Below, piece after piece: positions 54,036 to 62,009 of a stretch of DNA of 64,000 nt. Positions within the stretch are counted from its first letter, which is position 1. Each line of letters starts with the position of its first letter. The notes under the pieces are model-generated. The model was given only the letters and a program-made list of their open reading frames with translations, did no database searches and was not told the origin of the DNA. Source of the stretch: JBOZRQ01 sp050789255 (GTDB lineage Bacteria > Bacillota > Sulfobacillia > Symbiobacteriales > Symbiobacteriaceae); contig JBOZRQ010000040.1 of assembly GCA_050789255.1 (NCBI GenBank), forward strand, positions 25,273-89,272, written 5' to 3'. The translations under genes were made by a program, and so were the position numbers.

Positions 54036-54943
54036 TTGCTGGTCACCTCATTCCACACGGTGCTGTCGAAGATCCAGTTGCCCGTGCTGTCATCCGGCTG
54101 CCCGGGCAGGGTCTGCATCCGTATGTTATTGCGGGACTTAAAGAGCGCCTCGGCCAGCATGAGCTGGTCGGCCTCGGGGATGTTCGTCTTCACGTACTGC
54201 TTTAAGGTGCTCAACAGATCCGGCACCTTGATAATGTTCGCCGGGTTGGCGATCTTTTGCCGTAGGGCCTCCATGAACTGCTGCTGGCGGCTGATCCGGC
54301 TGATGTCGTCGTTGAACCGCCCGTCATAGCGAATGCGAACGAACTTCAGCGCGGTTTCGCCGTTCATGTGCTGCAGCCCTGGTTGAATGTCGATATGAAG
54401 GTCCTGGAATGGGTCGTCGTACACATAATGCCGGTCGACGTGGATGTCAACGCCGTCCAGCTTATCGATGATCTTCTCGAAGGCCTGAAAGTTGATCTTT
54501 ACGTAATAGGGGCGCGGGATGCCGAGCATATCGGAGACGATCTGGGTTACCTCGTCGGCTCCGCCCACGGAGAAGGCCGCGTTGATTTTGGCCGCCTCGT
54601 TGCTGCCCAGCTTGATCTGAGTATCGCGCGGGATGTTGACAATGTCCACGGTCTGCGCCTTGGGGGCAATGCGGAGCAGCATCATGGTGTCGGACCGCCC
54701 GACGTCGTTGTTGCGCTCGTCCACCCCCAGCAGGACCACGTGGATGGGCTTACTCGCCACGACTCGCTCAGCGGGGGCCTCCGGCTTGATCTGGATCTGC
54801 TCCTTGAAGCCGGCCCATGCCCGCCAGGTAGCGAGCGGCAGCAGCAAGATCACGAGGACCATCAGGCGGCGCAGCCAGTAGTTCGGCCGCTTCCGCTTAC
54901 GAGGCTGCCTTGGTGCAGTTTGGGCTGGGGAGGGTGTCAGCAA
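54020..54943 (-). CDS. LytR-CpsA-Psr (LCP) family protein
   Basis: A 307-residue protein. A basic N terminus and one membrane helix (LMVLVILLLPLATWRAWA) are followed by the LCP catalytic domain: HVVLLGVDERNNDVGRSDTM, VDIVNIPRDTQIKLG, and FVRIRYDGRFNDDISRISRQ with the Arg pair. LCP enzymes transfer teichoic acids or other glycopolymers to peptidoglycan outside the cell. It lies inside the seven-gene leftward unit. Confidence 0.93.
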   Translation of the reverse strand: MLTPSPAQTAPRQPRKRKRPNYWLRRLMVLVILLLPLATWRAWAGFKEQIQIKPEAPAERVVASKPIHVVLLGVDERNNDVGRSDTMMLLRIAPKAQTVDIVNIPRDTQIKLGSNEAAKINAAFSVGGADEVTQIVSDMLGIPRPYYVKINFQAFEKIIDKLDGVDIHVDRHYVYDDPFQDLHIDIQPGLQHMNGETALKFVRIRYDGRFNDDISRISRQQQFMEALRQKIANPANIIKVPDLLSTLKQYVKTNIPEADQLMLAEALFKSRNNIRMQTLPGQPDDSTGNWIFDSTVWNEVTSKWPAN

Positions 54944-54960
54944 CTTGCCTGACCTCCTGG

Positions 54961-55857
54961 CTACGGGGATTTCGGCTGCGTCGCGGGGGGCGCCGGCGGG
55001 GCGGCCAACTGCTGGCGGAAGATTGCGAGCGTCCCGTTGAGCGGGTCGATTTCAGCTGCCTGTTTCGCAGCGGCCTCTGCGCGGGTCCGGTCGCCTGCTG
55101 CGAGCAGGGCACGGCCCAGCACAACGATAGTATCTGCCTGCCAACGGCGGGAATAGGTTTCGGGGATGTAAGCGGCGGCATTATCCAGGGATCGCTGGGC
55201 GGCAATGGCGGCGTCGGCGGGCTGCCCCAGCTCCAGTTTGAAGCGAGCCCAGGCGTCATCGACGTCGGCCAGCTGGGACCCCAGGGCCCTCTCACGCGCC
55301 CGAATCAGCCACATCTCCGCCTCCCGGTAACGCTTGAGGCCGCGTTCGGCAAAGTGCTGTTCCAGGTAGCCCCGGTAGTGGTAGGGGTCGATGCCCGTGA
55401 TTGTCCGACCGACTTGGAATTGCTCGGTGTAAGCGCTCCGCCCGTAAGCCAGCGTGGCGGAAGCCATCAGCGGATCGGCCCAGGCGACCAGCCACTGGTC
55501 GCCGTTGTGGCGCAGCGTCAGGCGGACCTCCGGCCAGCGCACGGTGTCCCCGCCCCGCTTGATCACCAGGCCGAGGACCGGCACCTGGACCCAGCCTGTG
55601 TCCCGAGCAATGGGGGCGCCAAGGCCATCGTAAGCGACCGACTCACCGCGGACCCAGGCTGCGACCGTTGGACGGTCCATGGCTTTACGGGCGGCTTCGG
55701 TGAGCAGGTCGTACATGGCAGTAGCATTCCCTTTTACCCGGGCATTCAGGAACTCCCGAGCGGCGGGCAGGGCTGCGTCTGGCGTTTGAGGCGCCGCACC
55801 GCAGCCGGCCAGAATGGCCAGTAGGCCAAGTGAGAGTAGCAAGAGCCTGACGTTCAT
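54961..55857 (-). CDS. lipoprotein with NTF2-like and TPR-like parts
   Basis: A 298-residue protein with a lipoprotein signal LLSLGLLAILAGC (Cys about 19). Residues 30-130 may be an NTF2/SnoaL-like fold (AAREFLNARVKGNATAMYDLL, VRLTLRHNGDQWLVAWADPL). The C-terminal helical region has TPR-like repeats (WLIRARERALGSQLADVDDA, ALLAAGDRTRAEAAAKQAAE). Function unknown. It is 17 nt upstream of the LCP gene, suggesting a cell-envelope role. Confidence 0.8.
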   Translation of the reverse strand: MNVRLLLLSLGLLAILAGCGAAPQTPDAALPAAREFLNARVKGNATAMYDLLTEAARKAMDRPTVAAWVRGESVAYDGLGAPIARDTGWVQVPVLGLVIKRGGDTVRWPEVRLTLRHNGDQWLVAWADPLMASATLAYGRSAYTEQFQVGRTITGIDPYHYRGYLEQHFAERGLKRYREAEMWLIRARERALGSQLADVDDAWARFKLELGQPADAAIAAQRSLDNAAAYIPETYSRRWQADTIVVLGRALLAAGDRTRAEAAAKQAAEIDPLNGTLAIFRQQLAAPPAPPATQPKSP

Positions 55858-55869
55858 GCCTTCACTCCG

Positions 55870-56316
55870 TTATCGGCTGCCCAGCGCTCGCTCCACCCAG
55901 TGCCGGACCTCTTCGGTGAGCGGAATCTGGTTCAGGTCGGCCATGCCGTACCAACCGACCCGTTCGACCTCGTCGTTGGCCAGGGGCCGCACAGCGGCAG
56001 GGTCGGCAGGTCGGGCGAAATAGATCAGGTCGATGTGCTGGTGGCCAGGGGAGATATCCTCCAGCTGAATGCCCTCGGGGCGGGCCAGGGGACGGGGGCC
56101 GGGCATGGGCGGGGCGGACAGGGGCGAGGTGAGGACCACCTCCAGGCCGGTCTCCTCCAGCACCTCGCGCACGGCGGCCTCGTCGGGGAGTTCATGGGGA
56201 TCAATGTGGCCGCCGGGGGGCAGCCACATGGACAGCTTCTTGTGCCAGAGCAACAGGACCTTGTCGTCGTGAACCACGAAGGTGGCCACGGTGAAGTCGC
56301 GCGTAATCTCGCTCAT
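55870..56316 (-). CDS. Nudix hydrolase
   Basis: A 148-residue Nudix protein with a complete box: G-HIDPH-E, then seven residues, REV-L-EE-T-G-L (about residues 36-58). PPGGHIDPHELPDEAAVREV and the C-terminal W-Y-G-M-ADL are visible. Substrate unknown. The ATG overlaps the yjjX stop by 4 nt; the pairing of two nucleotide-sanitising enzymes suggests house-cleaning. Confidence 0.9.
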   Translation of the reverse strand: MSEITRDFTVATFVVHDDKVLLLWHKKLSMWLPPGGHIDPHELPDEAAVREVLEETGLEVVLTSPLSAPPMPGPRPLARPEGIQLEDISPGHQHIDLIYFARPADPAAVRPLANDEVERVGWYGMADLNQIPLTEEVRHWVERALGSR

Positions 56317-56840
56317 TCGCCATACAACTCCGGGTGAAAGAATCGGACCAGGGCGGCGGCGACCATCATGGCGAAGGCGTCCTCGCGCACGATCGCGCCG
56401 TTGGTGAAAAAGCCAATGGCCCCGCCATGTTTCTTGGTGTCATACTGGCCGGTCAGCTGGTCCATGAGCGGGCCAACCTCGCCGCCGGCGCGAACTGCCC
56501 TTCCTATGGACGGCGGCAGCAGGAACTGAGTTCCGCGGCCAATGCCAACCCGGCCGTCACGGTGGACCACCGCGCAGAAGCCGTTCATCCAGCACTCGTC
56601 GCCGCGGAAGGTGACCCCGCCCTCCATGCCCACGCCGTACTCGGCGACCGTGGCCTCCAGCGCTGCCCGGGCCCGCCCGATCGCGCCCTGCAGGGTCTCT
56701 TCGTCGCCAATGGGCTGGTCGGGGACGCCGCTATGTACCTGAATCCCGGTCACCTCAGCATCGGGCAGGAACTGGGCAAAAATGCGGCGGGCGGCGCCCA
56801 CCTTGACCGGGTTGGTGGAACCTACTGCGACAACGGGCAT
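56313..56840 (-). CDS. yjjX: DUF84/YjjX inosine/xanthosine triphosphatase
   Basis: A 175-residue protein: VAVGSTNPVKVGAARRIFAQ, GVPDQPIGDEETLQGAIGRA, VGMEGGVTF and LTGQYDTKKHGGAIGFFTNG. These are the motifs of the YjjX family, which removes non-canonical (deoxy)inosine and xanthosine triphosphates. ATG after GGAGGTAC. First gene of the leftward run 56840-50868. Confidence 0.92.
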   Translation of the reverse strand: MPVVAVGSTNPVKVGAARRIFAQFLPDAEVTGIQVHSGVPDQPIGDEETLQGAIGRARAALEATVAEYGVGMEGGVTFRGDECWMNGFCAVVHRDGRVGIGRGTQFLLPPSIGRAVRAGGEVGPLMDQLTGQYDTKKHGGAIGFFTNGAIVREDAFAMMVAAALVRFFHPELYGE

Positions 56841-56928
56841 TGGGAGTACCTCCCTTCATTACTTTCCCACAGATAGGCGCTGTACCTGCCCATGCCACAT
56901 AACATGGAGCAGCGAGGTGAATAACGCC

Positions 56929-57081
56929 TTGGATCAGCAGCATAACGAACAGGCCCAGGGACACCAGTTGGTGCCGCCGGGCTTTGCCGTGGAGTTTGGC
57001 ACGGGAAGGCTCGTACCTATCACACCAGCCGCCGTTAGAGCCGCGGGCAACACTAGACGTGTCCGCAAACGTCGCGGCTGA
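56929..57081 (+). CDS. possible small protein, unknown
   Basis: A 50-codon frame opening at TTG 56929, nine nt after GCGAGGTG, begins L-DQQHNEQAQGHQLVPPG and ends with the basic NTRRVRKRRG. A GTG at 56917 is in the same frame. It is preceded on the left by the divergent yjjX start and followed by the structured element. No homology recognised; could be spurious. Confidence 0.3.
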   Translation: MDQQHNEQAQGHQLVPPGFAVEFGTGRLVPITPAAVRAAGNTRRVRKRRG

Positions 57082-57123
57082 TGCGCCCAGCCGTTATGGA
57101 CCGGTCGGGTCCTACGATAACGA

Positions 57124-57335
57124 TTCGGGTATCACCGTTTGCCGCTGCACCGCCTCATCAAGCTGTTGGGGCGGGTGGTTGACAGCGACCGGCGCCGACT
57201 GACAGTCATCCGTGACTGCAGTCGGCGCCTTTTAGCTGGTCGGCGGTGTCGTCCTGACACCGCCTCCGTATGTCCGGCCGCTGTCAACCACCCTTTGCCG
57301 GGTCGGCGGTGATGCGTCAACCGACGATACCCGAA
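57124..57335. repeat. 212-bp inverted-repeat element with branched hairpin structure
   Basis: The ends TTCGGGTATC (57124-57133) and GATACCCGAA (57326-57335) are inverted repeats, with ATAAC/GTTAT just outside. Inside, GGGTGGTTGACAGCG (57173-57187) pairs perfectly over 15 bp with CGCTGTCAACCACCC (57279-57293). It encloses two hairpins: GGCGCCGACTG/CAGTCGGCGCC (57191-57229, then TTTT) and GGCGGTGTC/GACACCGCC (57242-57264). CACCGCC/GGCGGTG adds an outer stem. No coding frame; no clear target duplication. It could be a MITE-like repeat, a structured RNA or a terminator complex for the serine hydrolase gene. Confidence 0.8.
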
Positions 57336-57363
57336 CCGAGTTATGTCTAAGCGACAATACGAC

Positions 57364-58170
57364 CTAGCGGCCCCACGCCTCATATATGGCCAGGGAGACT
57401 TGAGCGAGAGTCCTGGAGCCCTCGTTGTCTACATAGAAGCGCCGGTCTTTGCAGTCCCGGGAGAACATGCTCAGGACGTAGTTGGTCCGGGGCGCCCAGA
57501 TCAGGGCTACGTCGTTGCGGACGCCGCGGATCCAGCCGCTCTTGGAGGCGATGCGGACCGGGGGCGTGTCGTCTTCCGAGTCCGTGTCGGGGATGTAGCG
57601 GTTGGTGTTCTCCTTGTACTTCTGGCGCTTGAGGATATCGATCATCTCGAGGCAGGACTGGGGGTCCAGCACCTCGTGGGTGGCGATTAACTCCATAAGC
57701 CGCGCCATGCCGGCGGGGGTTACGCTGCCCAGGGGCTTCTCCAGGTTCATGCCGATCTTGCGGTTGATCCGCACGGCGGGGATGCCCAGCTCGGCCATGG
57801 TGCGGTTGACCCCGTCGACGCCGCAGAGGTCCAGGAGCATGTTCGTGGCGGTGTTGTCGCTCACCACGACCATCAGGGACGCCACGTCGCGCACGGACAT
57901 CTGCAAACCGGGGGTCAGGTCCAGCAGAACGCCGGATCCCTCCACGATGTTGGCGTGGGTCAGGGTGAGCTTGTCATCCAGGCTCCAGCGCCCCTCGCGG
58001 GCGCCCCGCCAGACCTCGTACAGGACCGGCAGCTTGATGGTGCTCGCCGGGGGGAACGGGTGATCTCCCTGGTAGTCAAAGCGTCTGCCGGTGACCAGGT
58101 CGATCGCGGTGACGCCCAGCTTTCCGCTGAAGCCCTGGGCTATCTGATCGATGCGTGCCGCAAGCTCCAT
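57364..58170 (-). CDS. class A beta-lactamase-fold serine hydrolase
   Basis: A 268-residue protein with the three active-site motifs of class A beta-lactamases: S-T-I-K (Ser 43, in FPPASTIKLPVL), S-D-N (104-106, VVVSDNTATNMLLDL) and K-S-G (210-212, IASKSGWIRG). MNLEKPLGSVTPAGMARL may hold the omega-loop Glu. There is no signal peptide, unusual for a beta-lactamase; it may act on cytoplasmic substrates or be an esterase/peptidase. ATG after GGAGGGATC. Confidence 0.85.
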   Translation of the reverse strand: MELAARIDQIAQGFSGKLGVTAIDLVTGRRFDYQGDHPFPPASTIKLPVLYEVWRGAREGRWSLDDKLTLTHANIVEGSGVLLDLTPGLQMSVRDVASLMVVVSDNTATNMLLDLCGVDGVNRTMAELGIPAVRINRKIGMNLEKPLGSVTPAGMARLMELIATHEVLDPQSCLEMIDILKRQKYKENTNRYIPDTDSEDDTPPVRIASKSGWIRGVRNDVALIWAPRTNYVLSMFSRDCKDRRFYVDNEGSRTLAQVSLAIYEAWGR

Positions 58171-58238
58171 GAAGATCCCTCCCCGGACTCATTCCATCCA
58201 CCAAATGGGATACTTCGGCATTGGAAAGTTCATCCCTG

Positions 58239-59282
58239 CTACGACCTCGGGGGGATCAGCTCGGAAAGGCGGAGCATTCGTTCCCCCATGTGCCTGATGT
58301 GGCCGTATATCGTGTAGAGAGACATGCCCACAGGGCGCCGCTGCGGGTCATCGACAAGCATCTCCACCATCTGGTAAAGCTCTGCCATGGCGGCCTCGAA
58401 AGCTTCGGCCGCCCCCGACTCCGGATGCCGCCCTTCCAGCGCAGCAGTCATGGCCTCCTGACGATAGCGCATGGCGGCGCCGAGCGCCGTGGCCACCAAG
58501 CCACGCTCCTCGGCCCCCGACAGCGCCCCGGCGTTCAGCATGGTCTTGTGAATGTCGGCGATGCGCTCGGAGAAGACGTACATGGAGGTGTTCGCCTTCA
58601 CCAGCGCCGGGCGCCAGGGGTCGTCATCGTCTGCGCCCCGGGATACGTCCAGCAAGTAACGCACCTGATCGAGCCGCTTCTGAATGGCGGCGACCTCCTG
58701 CTTGATCTGCTCCTTGTGGAAAAACTCCGGCGCCGGTAGGCTCCCAATCAGGTGGCCGATGAAGGTGTCCACCTCCCGTCCGGCCATTTGAAGCTCCTCC
58801 CTGAGCCGGCCGGAGAACCGGGGCGGGCGGATGAAGCGGTTGATCAGAAAGCCAATCAGCATGCCGCTGGTGATGGCGCCCACCCTGGCCGCCACATAGA
58901 GGAAGAGGTTCTGTTCGGTGCTCTCCATGACAAACAGCAGCACCACGACGGCGATGTTGGCAGCGTCCGCCAGGCCAAGCTGGGCGAGGATTCCCAGCAG
59001 CACGATCACACCCAGGGCCACCATGTAGGGCTCGGATCCGAACCAATACACCAGACCCATTCCGATGAGACCCCCGGCCACATTGCCGAGCAGCTGGTGC
59101 ACAAAGAGCTCCCGCGCCTTGCGGAGAGAGGGCTGCACTGCGAGGATCGCGGCAACGGCGGAGAAGACCGCATAGTCATGCCCGACCCAGCCCAGTCCCA
59201 CCAGGGCGAGGAAGACCGCAAGGCCCGTCTTGATGATGCGGGCGCCCAGGAACGGTTTCAACAACCGGAGCGGCAGGTCCAT
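58239..59282 (-). CDS. FUSC/aromatic acid exporter family membrane protein
   Basis: A 347-residue protein. The N-terminal half has about five to six helices (IIKTGLAVFLALVGLGWVG, AVFSAVAAILAVQPSLRKAR, LLGNVAGGLIGMGLVYWFG) typical of the ArAE_1/DUF939 half of FUSC transporters. The C-terminal half is cytoplasmic and helical. Possible export of aromatic acids is family knowledge only. Start 59282 was taken after GGAGTG; ten further codons upstream overlap the divergent promoter. Confidence 0.8.
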   Translation of the reverse strand: MDLPLRLLKPFLGARIIKTGLAVFLALVGLGWVGHDYAVFSAVAAILAVQPSLRKARELFVHQLLGNVAGGLIGMGLVYWFGSEPYMVALGVIVLLGILAQLGLADAANIAVVVLLFVMESTEQNLFLYVAARVGAITSGMLIGFLINRFIRPPRFSGRLREELQMAGREVDTFIGHLIGSLPAPEFFHKEQIKQEVAAIQKRLDQVRYLLDVSRGADDDDPWRPALVKANTSMYVFSERIADIHKTMLNAGALSGAEERGLVATALGAAMRYRQEAMTAALEGRHPESGAAEAFEAAMAELYQMVEMLVDDPQRRPVGMSLYTIYGHIRHMGERMLRLSELIPPRS

Positions 59283-59305
59283 GGCGGTCACACTCCATCC
59301 AGGGA

Positions 59306-59335
59306 TTGACAAATAAGAGGGGCGTCACATATACT
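59306..59335 (+). promoter_or_regulatory. promoter upstream of the yyaC-like gene
   Basis: TTGACA (59306-59311), 18 nt, TATACT (59330-59335), about 60 nt before the start codon. It looks vegetative (sigma-A), whereas yyaC genes in Bacillus are sporulation-expressed. Confidence 0.7.
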
Positions 59336-59399
59336 AATAATTACCAGTAATGGAATACACCTACTCGCCAACCACCCGGTTTCATATAGGGGGAGTTTC

Positions 59400-60017
59400 A
59401 TGTCCTACGACCTGGCGAGCTCAGACGTAGCCCCGGCCCTCCTGGCCGACATCCACTACCAGGACGCCGAGGCATCGAAGACCCTGGCTGCTGCTCTCAA
59501 GGAGCAGTATCTTGCCGACGCGAAGGGCGACAAGTACCTGCCGGTCTTCTTCATGGTCGGGGCCACCAGTTCCACGGGCGATGCGCTGGGGCCATTTATC
59601 GGGTGGTTCTTAAAGCGAAAGGGCTTCACCGGTGAGTATCTCGGCGACCTCAACGAGCCCGTTCACGCCACCAACATCAAGGAAAAGCTGAACGAGGCGT
59701 GGCTGCGGGCCATGAAGCGCAACAAGTTTCCCTACATCATCGCGGTGGACGCTGCGGTGGGCCGACCAGGGCGCATCACCGTAAACCGTGGCCCGCTCAA
59801 GCCGGGCGCCGGCATGGGCAAAACACTGCCGCAGGTGGGCTCGGTACATATCATGGGCGGTACTGCCCACTTCCCGTTCATGATCTGGTTCACCGGGCTC
59901 GACCAAACCGTGGCCATGGCCGAGGCCATCGCCGACGGGCTGCTCGCCTTCTACAAAGAGTGGGAACAGGGCGCTCTCAGCTCAGCCAAAGGCTCAACCG
60001 AAACGGGCTCCGCTTAG
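59400..60017 (+). CDS. yyaC: YyaC-type spore protease-like protein
   Basis: A 205-residue protein with the YyaC pattern VFFMVGATSSTGDALGPFIG, YLGDLNEPVHATNI, YIIAVDAAVGRPGRITV, and GMGKTLPQVGSVHIMGG. YyaC is related to the GPR/HybD-type protease fold and is conserved in spore formers; its exact substrate is uncertain. ATG after GGGGGAG. It supports a sporulating host. Confidence 0.9.
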   Translation: MSYDLASSDVAPALLADIHYQDAEASKTLAAALKEQYLADAKGDKYLPVFFMVGATSSTGDALGPFIGWFLKRKGFTGEYLGDLNEPVHATNIKEKLNEAWLRAMKRNKFPYIIAVDAAVGRPGRITVNRGPLKPGAGMGKTLPQVGSVHIMGGTAHFPFMIWFTGLDQTVAMAEAIADGLLAFYKEWEQGALSSAKGSTETGSA

Positions 60018-60037
60018 GCGGGGCCCTCTTCCGTTTG
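60001..60037 (+). terminator. terminator after the yyaC-like gene
   Basis: GGGCTCCGC (60005-60013) pairs with GCGGGGCCC (60018-60026), flanked by AAACG/CGTTT. The stem overlaps the stop codon region. Confidence 0.65.
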
Positions 60038-60089
60038 GCAGGAGGGGCTTCCAACCGGGGAGAATATCCGGCTGGGGGTGTATTTCGCC

Positions 60090-61328
60090 ATGCGTATTAA
60101 CGAGCAACGATTGAATGACCGGCTGGCGTACCTGTCCCAGTTCGGTGCGGCGCGTGAGGGCGGCATTGTTCGCTACGCCCTGGGGCCCGCCGAGCGTGCG
60201 GCCACCGAGACCGTGGCGGCGTGGATGGAAGAGGCGGGGCTCGAGGTTCGGCGCGATGCGGCCGGGAACCTGTTCGGCCGACTGCCCGGGAAGCGGCCCG
60301 GACCGGCGGTCCTGACCGGTTCGCACCTGGACAGCGTGCCCAACGGCGGCAACTACGACGGCCCGGCCGGGGTGCTCGGCGCCCTGGAGGTGCTGGCCTC
60401 CATGAAGGAGCAGGGGTTCGTCCCCGAGCTGCCCATCGAGGCGGTCAGCTTCATCGGCGAGGAGGGGAGCCGCTTCCCTTATGGCCTGCTGGGCTCCAGC
60501 TTCGTGGCCGGCAACTTCCCGTACGAGAAGATCGGCGAGATCAAGGATCAGAACGGCGTGGTGCTGGCCGACGCCCTGCGGGAGTACGGAGCCGATCCGA
60601 CCGATGTCCGGGCCGCTGCTGTGCAGCCCGGCACGTACGCCGCCTATGTAGAGATGCACATTGAGCAGTCCGGCCTGCTGGAGTCCAAGGGGCTGCCGGT
60701 GGGCGTTGTGAGCGGCATCGCCGGGATGCGCCAGCTGCGCGGCGCCATCCGTGGCCGGGCGGAGCATGCCGGCGCCTGCCCCATGGACCTGCGCAAGGAC
60801 CCCATGCCCGCCGCCGCCGAGGTGGTGCTGGAGGTGGAGCGGGCCGCCCGCGAGTCCGGGCCGACCACCCGGGCCACGGTTGGCTTCATTTCCGCCCGAC
60901 CGGGAGCGACCAACGTGATTCCGAACCGGGTCGAGCTGACCTTCGACATTCGCGACCTGGACGCCGAGCGTCGCGACGCCTGCGTCGAGCGCGTGCAGCG
61001 CTTCCTGGCCGAAGTCTGTGAGCGGCGGGGCCTCACCGGGGAGATGGAGCTTCAGCACACCTCCACGCCCATTCGCTGCGACGCCGGAATCATCTCGGCC
61101 ATGACGGACGCGGCCGGCGCCCTGGGCCTGGAGCCCTTCCAGCTGCCCAGCGGTGCTGTGCACGACGGGGCGAATATGGCGGAGGTATGCCCGGTGGGCA
61201 TGATCTTCCTGCGTAGCCGGGACGGGCTCTCCCACTGCCCAGACGAGTACACGAGCCCGGAGGACATGGTGGTGGGCACCCGGCTGCTCGGCGAGACGCT
61301 GTGGCGCCTGGCTAACCCTGCACGGTAA
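60090..61328 (+). CDS. M20-family amidohydrolase (N-carbamoyl amino acid/allantoate type)
   Basis: A 412-residue zinc hydrolase of the HyuC/AllC/AmaB group. Metal and substrate motifs: TGSHLDSVPNGGNYDGPAGV (His, Asp), FIGEEGSRFPYGLLGS (Glu pair), AYVEMHIEQSGLLESKG, the dimerisation/arginine region around NVIPNRVELTFDIRD, and C-terminal LPSGAVHDGANMAEV and RDGLSHCPDEYTSPED. It cleaves ureido or amide groups from N-carbamoyl-L-amino acids or allantoate. ATG 60090 follows GGGGGTG at nine nt. Confidence 0.9.
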   Translation: MRINEQRLNDRLAYLSQFGAAREGGIVRYALGPAERAATETVAAWMEEAGLEVRRDAAGNLFGRLPGKRPGPAVLTGSHLDSVPNGGNYDGPAGVLGALEVLASMKEQGFVPELPIEAVSFIGEEGSRFPYGLLGSSFVAGNFPYEKIGEIKDQNGVVLADALREYGADPTDVRAAAVQPGTYAAYVEMHIEQSGLLESKGLPVGVVSGIAGMRQLRGAIRGRAEHAGACPMDLRKDPMPAAAEVVLEVERAARESGPTTRATVGFISARPGATNVIPNRVELTFDIRDLDAERRDACVERVQRFLAEVCERRGLTGEMELQHTSTPIRCDAGIISAMTDAAGALGLEPFQLPSGAVHDGANMAEVCPVGMIFLRSRDGLSHCPDEYTSPEDMVVGTRLLGETLWRLANPAR

Positions 61329-61374
61329 GAATTCCCCGGGCGCCGTCCGGACTCCTCCGGGGGTCTCCTGCCGC

Positions 61375-61403
61375 TTGACCTCTGCCAGCATGATGGGTAC
61401 ACT
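61375..61403 (+). promoter_or_regulatory. hpt-guaA promoter
   Basis: TTGACC (61375-61380), 17 nt, TACACT (61398-61403), about 50 nt before hpt. Confidence 0.7.
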
Positions 61404-61458
61404 GAGGGTTATACCAAAGCACGGCAACACGAACGGACATAGGAGAGGGGACCCTGAC

Positions 61459-62001
61459 ATGCTGGCGGATGTGGAACGGATACTCGTACCCTACGATCAG
61501 ATCCAGGCCAAAATCCAGGAGCTCGGCGCCCAGATTTCGGCGGACTACCAGGGGCTGGACCTGGTGGTAGTGGGCGTGCTGAAGGGCGCCGCCCTATTTA
61601 CCTCGGACCTGTTCCGGGCGATCACGGTCCCAGCCGAGCTCGACTTCATGCGCATCTCCTCGTACGGCGCCTCCACCAAGAGCACCGGCGTTCATCGGGT
61701 GCTGCTCGACCTGGACTACACCCTCGAAGGCAAGCATGTGCTGCTCGTCGAGGACATTGTGGACACGGGCCTGACGATCAAGTTTCTCAAGGAGTACCTG
61801 TCCAACCGGAGTCCGGCCTCCCTCAAGGTGGCGTCGCTGCTCGACAAGCCCTCCCGCCGCAAGGTCCAGGTCTCGGTGGACTACCTCGGCTTTGAGGTGC
61901 CCGACTTCTTCGTGGTCGGCAACGGCCTCGACTACGCCGAAAAGTATCGCAACCTGCGCGATATTTGCATTCTCAAACCAGAAGTATACAGCGCTAAGTA
62001 G
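61459..62001 (+). CDS. hpt: hypoxanthine phosphoribosyltransferase
   Basis: A 180-residue purine salvage enzyme: VVVGVLKGAALFTSDLF, the flexible-loop region ISSYGASTKSTG, the PRPP motif VLLVEDIVDTGLTIKFL, and VPDFFVVGNGLDYAEKYRNL. It makes IMP/GMP from hypoxanthine/guanine and PRPP. ATG 61459 follows AGGAGAGGGG. It is eight nt upstream of guaA, so the two form a purine nucleotide operon. Confidence 0.95.
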   Translation: MLADVERILVPYDQIQAKIQELGAQISADYQGLDLVVVGVLKGAALFTSDLFRAITVPAELDFMRISSYGASTKSTGVHRVLLDLDYTLEGKHVLLVEDIVDTGLTIKFLKEYLSNRSPASLKVASLLDKPSRRKVQVSVDYLGFEVPDFFVVGNGLDYAEKYRNLRDICILKPEVYSAK

Positions 62002-62009
62002 GAGGAGCC

